Shown here piece after piece: positions 11,547 through 23,009 of a DNA stretch of 64,000 bases; the first letter of the stretch is position 1, and each line of letters begins with the position of its first letter. The stretch comes from Darksidea phi (taxonomy: Eukaryota > Ascomycota > Dothideomycetes > Pleosporales > Lentitheciaceae), in assembly GCA_030770425.1 (NCBI GenBank), contig JASJFT010000014.1, positions 124,001-188,000 on the forward strand, given 5' to 3'. The position numbers were made by a program, and so were the translations under genes. The notes under the pieces are model-generated. The model had not been told where the DNA came from. It did no database searches and saw nothing but the letters and a program-made list of their open reading frames with translations.

Positions 11547-13179
11547 TGTTCTTATTGTTAACATTGGACAACAATAAGCAGACAATTGATAGTTTTGGCC
11601 AACTAGTGTTTCATAATTGCGGGGAGATTTATTGTGCTGAATTTCTTCTCAATCGAAGTGAGTGAAAGTGTGCTGGGGCAGCTTGGCGCGAGTTGGGCAT
11701 CTTCGGCTTCACGCTACTGAGGCGCACAAGTAAATTTCGTCACCATTGCATATGTATCTGTGATTATATCCCAAGAAATTGCTATAAAGGGTAAGCATTC
11801 CATATTCAAGCAAATCGAAGAAAACAGTTGTTGTATTCTACCAAGCTACTTCCTTCGACGGAGCTGGGCCCTTGGGTGGAGTAGTGGTTGTAGTAAACAC
11901 TCACTCGACAAATAAATTGTCTACTGTCATATACTCATGATAAGTGGTCGTCAGCCTTGCATTCTTTATTTTTAACGGGAAGCCGGTATTCGGCTGGGTT
12001 GAAGGACGATTCCTTTAGCCCAGCAACTTTCCTGTCTGGTAGGGATAAGCTCCGTCCATACCAATCAATTGAATTCCAAATCGGCCCGAAGCCTCACCAA
12101 CTTGGCCTTGTTGATTAGTTAGAGACACAGCTACGGGTACCGAGTACTGTAGCACTATCATTAACCCTTGGGGAGCCACCGCCACAGGACCTAGTTCCTA
12201 ATGAAGAAATGCATTCAAATTCCTCGGACACGGATCAGAAACAAGATAAAGGCAAATGTATGAGAAGTGCTTCAGCATTAGTTCATGGAGCGCTTGATAG
12301 CATCCCGTCAGCGGTATCGATATCTTAGATGCGATTACGCAACTCAACGCACTAACAGCGCGACGTAGGAGGCTCCAGCAATCTCATATTAGCTTATGTA
12401 CACCAAACTCTAGTTTAAAGTTACTTTTTCTCTCTCAATCATGTGAACCACCCCACCCTTTCAACACCACATACGCTTCGAGTCATTATAAACAATTCAA
12501 TTTCTTAAGCATTAAAAAGCCTATTGAAATAAACTCGCAACTAGTCCTAAAGATGGCGCACTTCACGAGATTCGCCCTAATGGCTGCGCTTCCCGCCCGT
12601 AAGGCAATATGTAACAAAGCGTCATGCGTTCTTGTGTCCGCAATAGCCTGCGCACAAACATACGATGGTGCAGAAGGTGACACCATACGTATTGGCCTTG
12701 TTATCCTACCATCCTCGCCCCGGTGCACTGCCCTTACTTATGTTTCAACAAGTCAGTAACGAGCTCGCGCAATGTCTAGAAAGAGTGCTACAACAGTTGT
12801 CAAATGGATGGTTGCTATAATGGCTATCTCCTCGACCGGGGGGTTTGGGAGCGACAATACAAGAGGTACGGATCATGGAATCTATGCAATATGCTTAGGG
12901 CCAATTTACCTGGTATACTGCATTATAACGCATTAGTCCCCCTCCCCCAGGAGCTTGGGCCACTACCCGGCGGGACGTCACGTTAGCTCCTGGGCTGGCT
13001 GTGTTTTTCGTGATTCTAATTACCTCATTGTGTTTCAATGTTTCGACATCTCACGTAATAGACAGTTAAACGCGCCGACAACGCCGAACCCCCCACCCTC
13101 CCCAGCCAGGTATCCCCGTCGTCCTCCGCCCCTACGCCATCGTTCGTATCGTATCCACCATGGATACCAGCTCTATCTT
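11547..13179. other. Gene-poor interval
   Basis: Only short ORFs without motifs were seen (12486-12728 minus, 12553-12759 plus). Nothing else could be supported. Confidence 0.4.
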
Positions 13180-13401
13180 CTACGTTAGGTATTCGCTCCG
13201 TCGATAGCCTACTAAGAAGGCCGATTCCTCCTTCCTCAACGGTCTTCCCTGTACAAGCTTATCCTCCAGCCTACGCAGACGGAATAGCTGCCTCTCGACG
13301 AAACGCCTATCCTCGTCATGTAGGGCCTCGGACAGGAATATGTTGTAAGCAACTGCCAATAGCTATACGAGAATCCTGTCGCCGCTCGTTCCCTCGAACA
13401 T
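13180..13401 (-). pseudogene. Eroded coding relic of unknown family
   Basis: A 73-codon minus-strand frame from ATG at 13401 to TAG at 13180 has one internal TAG (codon 13). The rest reads as ordinary helical protein, with motifs LLAVAYNIFLSEALHDEDRR and FRLRRLEDKLVQGRPLRKEE. The internal TAG is the change expected from RIP acting on TGG or CAG. The relic lies about 0.4 kb upstream of dispersed repeat copy A and may belong to the same degraded element. The family is not recognised. Confidence 0.4.
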
Positions 13402-13800
13402 GTCTAACGTGTAGTTGGTTTTGTACTAATAGTCATTATAATTAAGGAGCCCTGTTGGTAGTACCTGCCGCCTATAGCGCCGGGGACGCTCCGCCGCGAG
13501 ATTCGAAAGGTTTAGAGCGCTGTACTCGAATAAGCTGTTATACTCTAGTTCCTCCTACTAAAGGTCCTACTAAAGGACTAGGCGAACGATCGTTAGTGAA
13601 GATATGTAGTTGGTGGGTATTGATGTATGGAAGCTGGCTGAGGATAAGAGATGGATGTGAGTGGGATACTGGTATTATCGCAGGCAATTTTTATACTATG
13701 GGTAGTAGTATAGGTGCGCTAACTTATCGCTACTACTATTGGTCTCCTATCCAGGCTCTGTGGTTCGGTATTATATGTCATTTCTCGTCCAGCGCCTTAA
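13402..13800. other. Degraded sequence flanking the dispersed repeat
   Basis: The + ORF at 13455-13871 runs into the repeat but shows no protein motif. The composition (many TA dinucleotides) fits mutated repeat DNA. Confidence 0.35.
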
Positions 13801-13941
13801 TGTTCGAAACATCACCTCTTCGGTATTACTATGTACAGCTCTACAGCTCTATTATCGTGTATAAGGTGTAGGTATAGTACCTCTACTGTGTACAAACTCC
13901 TACTGCGTTTCGTGCGGACCTTCTAAAGAGACTCCCACTAG
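13801..13941 (+). repeat. Dispersed repeat, copy A
   Basis: This ~140-bp segment recurs at 34480-34650 (copy B) and 45821-45937 (copy C), in the same orientation. Shared blocks include TTCGAAACATCACCTCTTCG (A; one mismatch in B), ATGTACAGCTCTACAGCTCT (A and C) and TGTACAAACTCCTACT. All copies fade out near ACTCCCACT. No TIR or coding capacity was seen, so it may be the end of a larger element or a degraded LTR. Confidence 0.75.
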
Positions 13942-15052
13942 GCAAATCCAAATCAAATAACGCATTAGTCATACGAGTGATACTGCCTCATATCGCGTTT
14001 CACCTTGTTCAGGTCCTCTAATTAGGACGAATGCGAGATGGGCAACGAGGGTCGCACGGTGCTACAACATTAATGGCAAAGGAATTCGGACTCGCTTTGA
14101 AGTGTACCCGGTACTAACATCAATTCCATGCACTTTTGCCTGCGTTGCGGCTCAAGATGATAGCTGTACAATATGAGCAGAATTTCCGCCCATACAAACC
14201 TAAGAGCGCCATTTGGGTCGAAGCTTACTTTGACACTCTTTCAGTTCATAATTGTAAGCTGATGACGTTTTGCATGCTTGTGGCGCCGCGGTTCATGCTT
14301 CGTTCTAGCATTATTACAGCCTTTGTAAATTTGAACAAGGCGGTAAATGTGCTGAGCTCGGAGCCCGCCAGTACACACATGCGCGCCTTGAGGAATTATC
14401 GACTTCACAACTACCCATTTATCTAATAATATTCGGATACTCAAAGACTAGTCACTACAAAAGTTAAACCCCGACCTCTGGGTAATTATCCTTACTCGCC
14501 TACTACCCAGGGCTCGAGAGCTCAACAACTTGGCTCATTTTAATGGATCGAGCTAGCCCAACGGCGCCTGAAACAGTGGTAAGCTAGAGCTTGTACCGTC
14601 GAATGGGGGTGTGCGTTCGAAAGGTATATTGCAACACTCCCTCTACCAGAATCTATTCTATGAGATCGCTGCCTGTGGTGGCGAGAAAAGCGACTGGCAC
14701 TTTCGCGATTGATTCCGTTGTATACCGTATTTTTCGGACAGGTGCCCTTATATTAAATTGGCGAGTTCTTCGCTTGATTTGTGGCCACACAGTTTGGGAT
14801 CGAGATACATGGTTGACATGTCAGGAACACCAAAATATGGCGCTCGAACAACAGTGGGTCGGGCATGAACGAGCGCATATCTAGAAAATTTAGGTCTCGG
14901 AAGTGCCTGCACTCCTGTAGCAACCTACCACACCCGATAGCAGTCGTTTCTTTTGCACTAACGCATACGTTCGCGCCTGCGTTTCTACTGCCCAATCCAC
15001 CGCCGCCGAAGTTTAATCGCATCCCCGGCATCATCAGTTGACTTATTTCACC
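13942..15052. other. Intergenic interval
   Basis: ORFs at 14136-14426 and 14591-14884 have no motif or coding bias that I can defend. The last part is the promoter of the 15053 gene. Confidence 0.4.
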
Positions 15053-16151
15053 ATGCAACGCTTCCGCAGCCAAAGGGTTACTTCTAATTCCGGAGGGAAG
15101 AAGAGAGAAGGGCCATTCGAGTCAGAGGCAGAGCGTTTCAAGAAGAGCAGATTTAATCCTTTGAAGAGGTTCAGGGTTGCCCTGAAACATCCCAGTAAGA
15201 GTGAGTTGCACTCGAAACCGTCGGACCCGGGTGTCAGCGGTGGGCTTCCTAGCCTATGCCGTGCACCCTACAGCAGTATTCATATGCATGTAATTTTGAG
15301 AAAGAAGCGACTGATACATTTCAGATATCGAAGCAAAATTCCGTAGGATTGCCAGCAAGAATCAGTGCGTCCCCAAGTGCAGCGTTCTCTCACCGAACAT
15401 TGCCTACTTCGTCACCGAACGGTCCGAGCTGCAAGAGCCGCGATTCCTGAAAAGCCTCGGGAAAGCCCATACTCTCTGCCACTATAACAACATCGATACC
15501 AAGCAGCTCCTGGATGCACTTGTTGAACAAGCGGAGCTCGATGACCTGGGATCGCTGCCATTCGTGATTTTGGATGTCGATTTACTGGGTGCTTTTGCGC
15601 GAGCGATGGTACTGCAGGCTAAGTTCCCTTCTGCTAAGCTCATCATCGGTGTAGCGGATGTGACGATGTTGGGCGAAGATACGTGTGTCGCCGTAAGTTC
15701 GATCCGGAGATCACTGGGTTTGAACGCAAGCGAGCGCAACGATACTAGAGCTTTAGCTTGGGGAAGCATTCCAGCCGAAGCAATCAAGTCGTCCATTCCG
15801 TGGTCCAAGATTGTTGAAATGAGAATAGCGCAGCGATGGTTTCCCTATCTCGAGATGAACATACGCAATGCTCCATCGACGCTGCAAGGCTGGCGAGTGC
15901 GAGAGGTTTGGCTCCGGAGTCCCGAAAAATTCTGGAATCCTGACATGACTTCGGATGAAATACTACTCGGCCTTTACAAAATGTTCGGCCTCGATGCAAA
16001 CAAGGAGGTGACGAAACAGATTGCGGCGACTCTCCGCGCGTGGAGCTACGCTTTGTTGAGCCCGGACAGACACGGGGATCGGCCTGTGAGGGATGAGCTG
16101 GATCGGGAGTTTGAGGGCCTATTGCAGGTGCAATACGCGCTCACACAATAG
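15053..16151 (+). CDS. Conserved-looking protein of unknown function
   Basis: Exon 1 (15053-15200) begins ATGCAACGC and is very basic (ESEAERFKKSRFNPLKRFRV). A 124-bp intron (GTGAGT donor; an alternative GTAAGA donor 6 bp earlier keeps frame) leads to exon 2 (15325-16151). The product is 324 residues. Exon 2 reads as a globular alpha/beta protein with blocks FVILDVDLLGAFARAMVLQA, FPSAKLIIGVADVTMLGEDT and WSKIVEMRIAQRWFPYLEMN, ending in a helical tail. No catalytic motif, signal peptide or membrane segment was seen. I do not recognise the family. Intron phase and joining frame are consistent, so the model is fairly secure; the function is not. Confidence 0.7.
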
Positions 16152-16954
16152 GCGGTCGGATTTGCGGGCGCCAGTGCGTCTGTGCCAGTATGTGCTGCTA
16201 GCATGCAGTTTAGAAATATTCTCGCTGACCCCTCTATGCAAAGCGATTCACCAATCTATCATCGCACATGGACTTGAAGCTGGATCTATTCCGGTCCATT
16301 CACCATGTGTGGGCATCGCAGCAAAAGAATCCTTGATTTTCTTGTTATGCGGGGTCCAAGTAATCGTCAAGTCACGACGGTTAAGCACCATGCCCAGGTT
16401 CACGGAAAGCATTTGTAGCTGACGTGTGGTATCATGTAAGTAAGGAGTGGTTACACGGAAAGCCGTCTCCCCATCGACCTTGAGTCGACCTTGAGCACAT
16501 AAGGAATCGTGCTACATGGGGCCTGGACCGAGCAGCGGATAGCTGAAGGGATGATTGCCTCTTTCGTTACTCTGCTGTATGACCTCATTAGTGTGAAGGC
16601 TCGTAATCGCTAATAGTTGAGCTAACGTGCATGTCTGCCGGCTCTTCGGGGTAGTCAATACACAACACGAGGAGTTGTTGAAAGGTCGTGCCAGCAGCGT
16701 AGTGTGATGCAAAAGAAGGAAAGCTGCGAGAGAATCTACATAGTAATCCGCGGATTAATAAATTAAAGTTAAAGATCTATACAGAAAAAGAATATACTAC
16801 TATCCAAAGTCCCGTAGTACATGTGGAAGTGTAGATGTCGGAAGTTTCCGTTAAGGTTGCAGGCGGTCCAAGCTCCTTCCCCGCACACCCCAGCAGCGCA
16901 AAAATACGCAGCTTTCGTCGTTGGGCGCATCCATCTAAGAGAATTTGATAAAGC
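16152..16954. other. Intergenic interval
   Basis: No supported ORF; contains the 3' flanks of the 15053 gene and of the tRNA gene. Confidence 0.4.
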
Positions 16955-16960
16955 AAAAAA
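16955..16960 (-). terminator. RNA polymerase III terminator of tRNA-Arg
   Basis: Six A on the plus strand, hence T6 on the minus strand, lie about 20 bp past the tRNA 3' end. This is a standard Pol III stop. Confidence 0.85.
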
Positions 16961-16980
16961 GAGATCATTCCGGGGTCTTG

Positions 16981-17052
16981 CGACCGACGTGGGACTCGAA
17001 CCCACAACCTTAGCCTTAGGAGGGCTACGCGCTACCATTGCGCCAGCCGGCC
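16981..17052 (-). tRNA. tRNA-Arg, anticodon CCU
   Basis: The minus strand folds into a full cloverleaf of 72 nt including the discriminator base. The acceptor is GGCCGGC with GTCGGTC (two G-U pairs), the D stem is GCGC/GCGC, the anticodon stem is TAGCC/GGCTA with loop CTCCTAA, and the T stem is GTGGG/CCCAC with TTCGAGT. The anticodon CCT reads AGG (Arg). Box A-like TGGCGCAATGG and box B GGTTCGAGTCC are present. No intron is present, and CCA is not encoded, as is normal for eukaryotes. Confidence 0.96.
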
Positions 17053-17496
17053 TCTCCAATCTCTTAGAGAGGGGATTGTTACGGAATGTGATCAATTTTT
17101 ACTGTTAATAAACTTATTTGCAGCTGCAATATATGGCACCAAGGACCAAGTAGCGCAGACGTGGAAAATCGTGGCGTCGTTGGGCAATTGTGGGCGGGGA
17201 TGACATGTGGGGCACGGTGACTGGTTGGTAGCACAAGATCGGGCCAAAACCGGCCCTCATATTCAGCGTGTAGTACGAGCATAATCAACAAAGCCGCGCC
17301 ACATGTTAACTCCACGCCTCCAAAGAAATTGGAATGTCCTTACAAGGTTCTAAGTAAAACATTAAACTCTTCGGTATCCTTGACAAACGCGCTAGAACTC
17401 AACAAAAAGCACAAATGACGCTATCAGTGACAAAAAAACTAAGAAGCACGACGGGAGTCCATTCTTCCCGTTCCCTGAAAACCGGCTTCGAGTATT
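17053..17496. other. Spacer between tRNA and membrane-protein gene
   Basis: No ORF or repeat is supported; it contains the tRNA 5' flank and the 3' flank of the 17497 gene. Confidence 0.4.
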
Positions 17497-18543
17497 TTAT
17501 CGCCTTCGTTCTTCTCGTTTTACCGCCTGAATTTTTGGCATCTGTCGGACGGGGATGGGTTCTCGTCTCTGAGGTAGTCGGTCGTAGAGTCGGTCGTGGC
17601 GCACAGTGGGCATTTCCCTGTCAGGGAGCGGGCGTGGGCCATGTGGATACGGTCGAGCTCTTGATCCGTCATTATAGTAGCTATCCCCATCACTCCCATT
17701 ATCAGTCTCGTAGAAAGTAGCCACGTAGAGCACGCGGACAATAGCGCCGATACCAATGACGAACGGGATGGTGTTACCAGCCCCAGATAGTGAGTTTACG
17801 CCATCAATTTCGTTCCATGAAATAGTAAGTTCGGTCGCAAGGGTTACCATGACAGCGACGATGATCCTCATCCATGTATCCAAATTCTGTAGCAAGTCGA
17901 TGTGTCGCTCCTTGTGGCTACGGCTGATGACTCTTCTCTTGCGCTGCTCCGCTGGGTCCGGGAAACCGAGTATATGCATAGCCTTCAGAACGAGGAGGTA
18001 GAGACAGACGACGCCCAGCCAGAAGTACATCAGCGCATTCAGCACAACAGACACCTTGCTGTTCAGTCGAACCTGGCTTAGCAAAAAGCCGTATTGTTCA
18101 CAGGTGTAGCGATCCAGATCTGGTACGCGATCGAACCAAAACCAGTACTGGAAGACCAGGACCCCAATTAGAAGGAAGAAGCTCAAGTTCGCCGACAATG
18201 CGCCAGTATTCACGATAGGATATCTGGTAGGATCCCAGTATGGGTCGCATGCCGTTAGCAGTCGCCACAGGTAAATCGGCACAAGCGCCAGGTACGATCC
18301 GAACATGAGCAGCAGCACGATATACGTCTCAACCGGCTGCAGACTTTCGATATCGTTGGCGGTGAGGATAATCAAGGCGAGGAATGACGCCGCGACGAAC
18401 AGATCGATAGAGAATCCCAAGGCCTTGACTTCAGAAGGGGCGATCCAGCGCGCCAATATGGCGCCATACCATTGAAGATAGTAGCCGAGTCGGATTCCTA
18501 AGCCATACATGTCGCTGTTTCCTTCGAAATTGCAGACCGCCAT
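17497..18543 (-). CDS. Fungal multi-pass integral membrane protein
   Basis: The ORF starts at ATG 18543 (MAVCNFEGNSDMYGLGIRLG) and gives 348 residues; the frame extends only four codons further up to a GTG. About seven hydrophobic segments are visible, for example FVAASFLALIILTA, TYIVLLLMFGSYLALVPIYL, FFLLIGVLVFQYWFWF, YFWLGVVCLYLLVL, IIVAVMVTLATELTI and PFVIGIGAIVRVLYVATF. The C-terminal ~80 residues are soluble and rich in Arg and Pro (RARPYPHGPRPLPDREMP). The N-terminal NSDMYGLGIRLGYYLQWYG block is typical of a common but uncharacterised ascomycete family. No transporter or receptor motif is recognised. Confidence 0.82.
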   Translation of the reverse strand: MAVCNFEGNSDMYGLGIRLGYYLQWYGAILARWIAPSEVKALGFSIDLFVAASFLALIILTANDIESLQPVETYIVLLLMFGSYLALVPIYLWRLLTACDPYWDPTRYPIVNTGALSANLSFFLLIGVLVFQYWFWFDRVPDLDRYTCEQYGFLLSQVRLNSKVSVVLNALMYFWLGVVCLYLLVLKAMHILGFPDPAEQRKRRVISRSHKERHIDLLQNLDTWMRIIVAVMVTLATELTISWNEIDGVNSLSGAGNTIPFVIGIGAIVRVLYVATFYETDNGSDGDSYYNDGSRARPYPHGPRPLPDREMPTVRHDRLYDRLPQRREPIPVRQMPKIQAVKREERRR

Positions 18544-19692
18544 GATGTCGGGCACAGTCGCGCATCAATGTCGTGTATGTTGAAAAGTGAGACTCGGGCG
18601 CCTGGTGGGTTGGCGGGGTGCCAGAGGGGCATCAAGCGCTGGACCAAGCGGGTGGCCTAGAAAGCCCATCTTGTGCAGCTGTGGCTTACGGGCGCAGCAA
18701 TAGCTAGATGTGAGTGGACTGAGCTGAAGGAGTGGGATGCAGATGCAGTGAGCGGCCTGGAGTCTCGGAGACATGGGTGGGCAACTGCGCCGGATATGGT
18801 TAGTGGCGGTATTACGTCAATCTAACTCCCGGATGGAAATGGAGGGGCTGGGGATGAGCTTCCTCTCAACAACATGGGACTTGCAATTTCAATTGGGCGG
18901 GAATGCTCGCAGCCAAATAGAACGCATGTAATGCGATGTAATGCGGACTTCATCTATCCCACCAAGACCTCTCGACAGCAGCAGCCACCGTTCCAGCATA
19001 CTCGTGTTGCCTTCTCCGCAACTCCCTCAGGCCTTCATGGTCACACAATCGACTACAGTGGCCATTGAGAACTCATTTAAGTGTGCAGTACCCCTGTACA
19101 GCGTCGCCATACGGTACGCAAAAACGTGCGTTCCTCTCGTCACAGCCGTTGCACGATGACCTGTCTAGGCGCCAACGAGTTCCACTGTATCGTGTCCCAA
19201 CAGCAAACAGTGAAATCGCTCGTTCGAGATAAGTCGCGATCTTTGGTTTGCCCTCTGCGCCATGGTCAACGCATCATCACATGCGCTCAAAACACACCCT
19301 ATGTGAATCGCGATGAAGTTAATCAGTGCTGTTGCATACAGCCATGCCAAGCCAGATCGAAGCAACCATGCATCCCAACACTGGTAAACTATGGCAATCT
19401 TGCCGACTTGGGAATAATGAGCGAAGGCGATGGTGTCACCAGAGCCCTCGGAATGGGGCAAACTCGCGTAACGCCGAGATCTAAGTAAGAAAGAAGAATG
19501 AAATTCTAGGAGGATATAATTGCAAATTCAGTTCCACTTCTTCCGTTCCAACTTTACGGTCGCTCAAGTTGACATCAAAGTAGAAAACCCAAAAGTTAAA
19601 CAAAGTGTGAGGTGTCCGGCAACTAATCAGTACTCAAACGCTTGCTATGACGATCAACAATCACTGCCACCTTTCAACATACTCTCTCTAGA
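18544..19692. other. Intergenic interval
   Basis: ORFs at 18941-19488 (plus) and 19165-19461 (minus) overlap each other and show no motif. Nothing else was seen. Confidence 0.4.
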
Positions 19693-19761
19693 ATGACAGC
19701 TTTTAATGCTTTGGATTTTCGTCATCCGTCATTCATAACATCTTTTCCATCACTCTCCGCG

Positions 19762-20142
19762 ATGAGTTTCCCCAACCTTGACAACCAGCCAGTCTGCGAC
19801 TGCCCCGGCGCCTCCGACGGCGTCAAGCAAGGCATCATATGGGCCCTCGTTATCTTCCTCCTCGCTTTCTTCGCGATCATTCTTTGTTGGTACAAAGACC
19901 GTCAAGAACTCAACGAAAGACGCGCAGAACGGATTTGGCAGCAACAGGCGCGGATTGAAAGCATAGTGCGAGCACGGGATGAAGAAAGCTCTTACAGGTC
20001 TCCGCCACCACCTTACCACGCAGATCATCAGTACGAGATGGACTACATCGAAGTGCGACGGCCACAGGTTTATGATGTAGGGGTGCACTTGCCGGTTACA
20101 CCGGAGCGCGCCGTTTTAAGGGAGAACCGCAGCAATCTTTAA
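19762..20142 (+). CDS. Small single-pass membrane protein with a PPxY motif
   Basis: The frame is open from ATG 19693, but the second ATG at 19762 (MSFPNLDNQPVCDCPG) gives a cleaner 126-residue protein and is preferred. A single membrane helix covers about residues 24-43 (GIIWALVIFLLAFFAIILCW). A charged helix follows (RQELNERRAERIWQQQARIE), then SPPPPYHAD at residues 80-88. PPPY is a canonical PY motif bound by WW domains of Rsp5/Nedd4-type ubiquitin ligases. The topology, with a short N-terminus and a long cytosolic tail bearing the PY motif, resembles yeast Rsp5 adaptors in general layout only. No homologue is recalled. Confidence 0.6.
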   Translation: MSFPNLDNQPVCDCPGASDGVKQGIIWALVIFLLAFFAIILCWYKDRQELNERRAERIWQQQARIESIVRARDEESSYRSPPPPYHADHQYEMDYIEVRRPQVYDVGVHLPVTPERAVLRENRSNL

Positions 20143-21982
20143 TTCATAGTAATAGTTTTTTATGTAGGCGAGTTGAGTTGGAATATGCAGCTACTATTGT
20201 GATCAATTATCAGAAGGAGATATGAGCAGTCTGAGGATGGGAGTTATGGCGAACACAGTCGAGATGATCATAGAACTTCACACGGACCATATATCCTGAG
20301 TGACTGTAGCAGCGGTGAAGCAGACCCGGAAACGTTACTGCCTATACGTCCCTGAACATCTTCACCCCGGCCATCGCTTTACGCAAGTTTTCATCACGAT
20401 GAATTGCAACAAGCCTTAAAGAGGCTATTTCCCTCTAACTCCTCCCCTCTCATTACCACAGTGTTTAGCAATTCTGGTCTCAATTAGCGCGATGTTAAAA
20501 CAGTAGTTCAGAACGGCAAGTTTCTCCTCGAATTTATCAAGCAACATGCCCAACAAGACGTGATCTCTACGGGTGCGGTCGCATGTGGCAGCAGTCAGCC
20601 ACCAAATCCCTTGAGCATCTTACAGTAATGCGCAAAATTCCATGAATATGCTCCAACAAGGATAGGAAAACCTTTCGATCATTCTGTTTACTACACTTCG
20701 AAAATGATTCCGATAACGGTCGGCCAGGGCTTCCCTTGTTATCCTCAGACCATCAATCAAATCAATTCTTTCGTAACATGCGTTCATGCGCGTAGAGCAT
20801 TGACCTCCTAAAGGCCTAATAAAGCTACTGCTCACGCCATTGATTGTCATAGCTCAACGGACTTGTGTGATTCAGAGTCACGCATGACGCCTAAGTTTAT
20901 AGGTGGCACTCGAATGGCTCGATGATAGCTAACGGTGTCTGGTTTCCCATCCAAATGTTATTGTGCTCAACTGCTTTGTTGTTATGGTTATTCGAGGCCG
21001 ACAAAGGGCAATAGGTACAAATCATCTGAGCGATGGTGGTCATAACAGAAAGTTTCGACATTGGCTCAAGCACCTTAATCTTAAAACTAGATTTGGTCTT
21101 AGAGCCGTTGAAGAACAGAAATTTGGGAAGAATGTGGTATTGGAGTATGATACAGATGCTGAAGTAGTCACGGCTAGGACATCGAGCGCAGTGCAGGCCT
21201 CCGGTGTTGAACGTGTGAAGCTCATAAATTCATCCAAAAACAAGACCTTTAGGGCTGAGGACGTCCGATCTGAATCAGCCGATTAACGAGGTCAGTCCTA
21301 AAGTCCACGATCTTAGCGGACGTTTGTCGACTAGATATACAATATTAGCCAGACCGTGATGCCAAGTCCGCTCGTATTGAGCCATCGCCCCAATCGTTGG
21401 GTGCTACGGAAACATCCGCTTCTTCAAAGAGAAACAACTCAGACCCACATGTAACAAGAGGGAAGAAAAGGATTTAGAGTTCTCACGGCAGCAGCATGCA
21501 TGCGTGACTCTGCGCAACCGTGATACTGTGTGCGTCAGGTTTTCCTGCGGCCCCCGGCGCAGGACATCTGCTCGACCACCAATGAAACCCCTCTAAACCC
21601 GCTGCGCTACTCCGGGCGTCGGCTCTAGCCAATAATCGCGTGACTGAAACGCTCTCGCGTGGCGCATCTCACGGAGTGCCAGCGGACTTGCGAAGTCCGC
21701 CGCGACAAACGACAACGCACATCCTAAAAAGGTAAAGTCCGGTCCGCTCCTGACGCCAAATGTCCGCCGACAACAACAGCGCAGCTCTATATATCGCAGA
21801 ATAATCTGGCACTCTTCTGAAGTACGCTACATTCGTTGTTACATTTTCTCTCATTCTGTTTTGACAAGTTCTCCACATTCTTTTACAGCTCGCAGCAGCA
21901 ACAATCGCGCTAGCCCAACGGTGACGACATCCCGCTAAGCAAACCCACAATCAACAATCGCAAAACCCACCACACATTCACC
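20143..21982. other. Intergenic interval, 1.8 kb
   Basis: The + ORF 20963-21286 (107 codons) and the minus ORF 20620-20850 lack recognisable motifs and were not annotated. The last ~200 bp form the promoter of the 21983 gene. Confidence 0.4.
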
Positions 21983-22366
21983 ATGTCGTCGTTCTCCATA
22001 AATGCTACCAGCATGAACGCCTTCCCTGTCGCGTCACAGCTTCTCAAGACCCTTCGCAGCAGCAAACCGAAGACTTCCATGTCGATCCCTAAATCCAGCT
22101 CGTCGACTGACTATTTCGGCATACTCTCCCTTGGGATATGCTTCATCGCTGCCCTCGTCATCAACATCACCTTCCTTTACGGCCTGCTACAGCTCCTCGC
22201 ACCCCGTCTGCCGCTCGCATGCCTTTCGATTTACGGTTCTGGGTACGGGTTGATGCTCCTCATCGGGCGCTTTGAGAAGCAAGAAGAGGAGATGTGGGCG
22301 CAAGCCCTGATGAAGAAGCAAGCCGAGACACCCGAGGTTGTTGAGGGCTTGGAGGAGGAGTTCTAA
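21983..22366 (+). CDS. Small two-helix membrane protein, unknown
   Basis: This 127-residue ORF starts at ATG in context TTCACCATGTC. A Ser/Lys-rich N-terminus is followed by two hydrophobic segments (YFGILSLGICFIAALVINIT and LPLACLSIYGSGYGLMLLIG). An acidic C-terminal helix ends EVVEGLEEEF. The Ser-rich, basic N-terminus could be a mitochondrial presequence, but this is weak. The family is not recognised. Confidence 0.55.
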   Translation: MSSFSINATSMNAFPVASQLLKTLRSSKPKTSMSIPKSSSSTDYFGILSLGICFIAALVINITFLYGLLQLLAPRLPLACLSIYGSGYGLMLLIGRFEKQEEEMWAQALMKKQAETPEVVEGLEEEF

Positions 22367-23009
22367 ATCTGCAGTTTATTCCGCTAGAAGGAAACTAAGA
22401 GAAGAGATCTGGTATCCATATCTAGTGTAGGATTAATTTCTTGTTGGTGGGGTTTGCATGCGCACTGGGGTTGTTTCTTCAATTCTCTTCTCTGTACTCC
22501 TTTTTGCTTTCCCTTTGCTTATGAGTTCCCTTTTGTGTTACACCGAATAGAATATTCGTTACTCTTCCTTCCGTTTCCTATAATGCACCTCAAACTGTGC
22601 TTTCGAGCCAATAAACGACGAGGTGCTACGCTGTATATCCACTTTTCCTCACCCCTTAGAATGGTGCAATGATTGATCCTTATGGCTTCATATGTCTCAT
22701 TATGTTCTAGCGTTATGGTACATCACTTCTGTAACTTGTATGCGAAGATCAAGACACTGTGGACCAGCGCAAAAGCCTTCCCAGGACAAGCGGAATTTCC
22801 CACGCCAGCCGAAACGGTGACTGAATCAGAAGAAGGTAAAAAGGCTCTGGGAAGAGTAATCCAGAGGACCCTGGTCCTTATTACGACATCTCTTTCACAA
22901 GTAAAGCTAAAAATGTCCAGACCAGTAACGCCAACTTCCAGCGAGGAAGCGCACTCTAATTAGCGGCCCTATCACGTGCGTAAAATTAAGAGCGATCAAA
23001 AAAGAGGTT
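22367..23009. other. Intergenic interval
   Basis: Contains a 96-codon + ORF (22673-22963) ending in a Ser/Thr-rich tail with no motif; left unannotated as a gene. The right part borders the FAD monooxygenase fragment. Confidence 0.35.

Noticed and set aside
11095..11577. 160-codon + ORF
   Set aside because: It is antisense to a better coding-like minus frame (11235-11546) and shows no motif.
20963..21286. 107-codon + ORF
   Set aside because: No motif, no supporting context, and poor start context.
22673..22963. 96-codon + ORF with Ser/Thr-rich end
   Set aside because: Possible but unsupported; no recognisable domain and no intron or promoter evidence.
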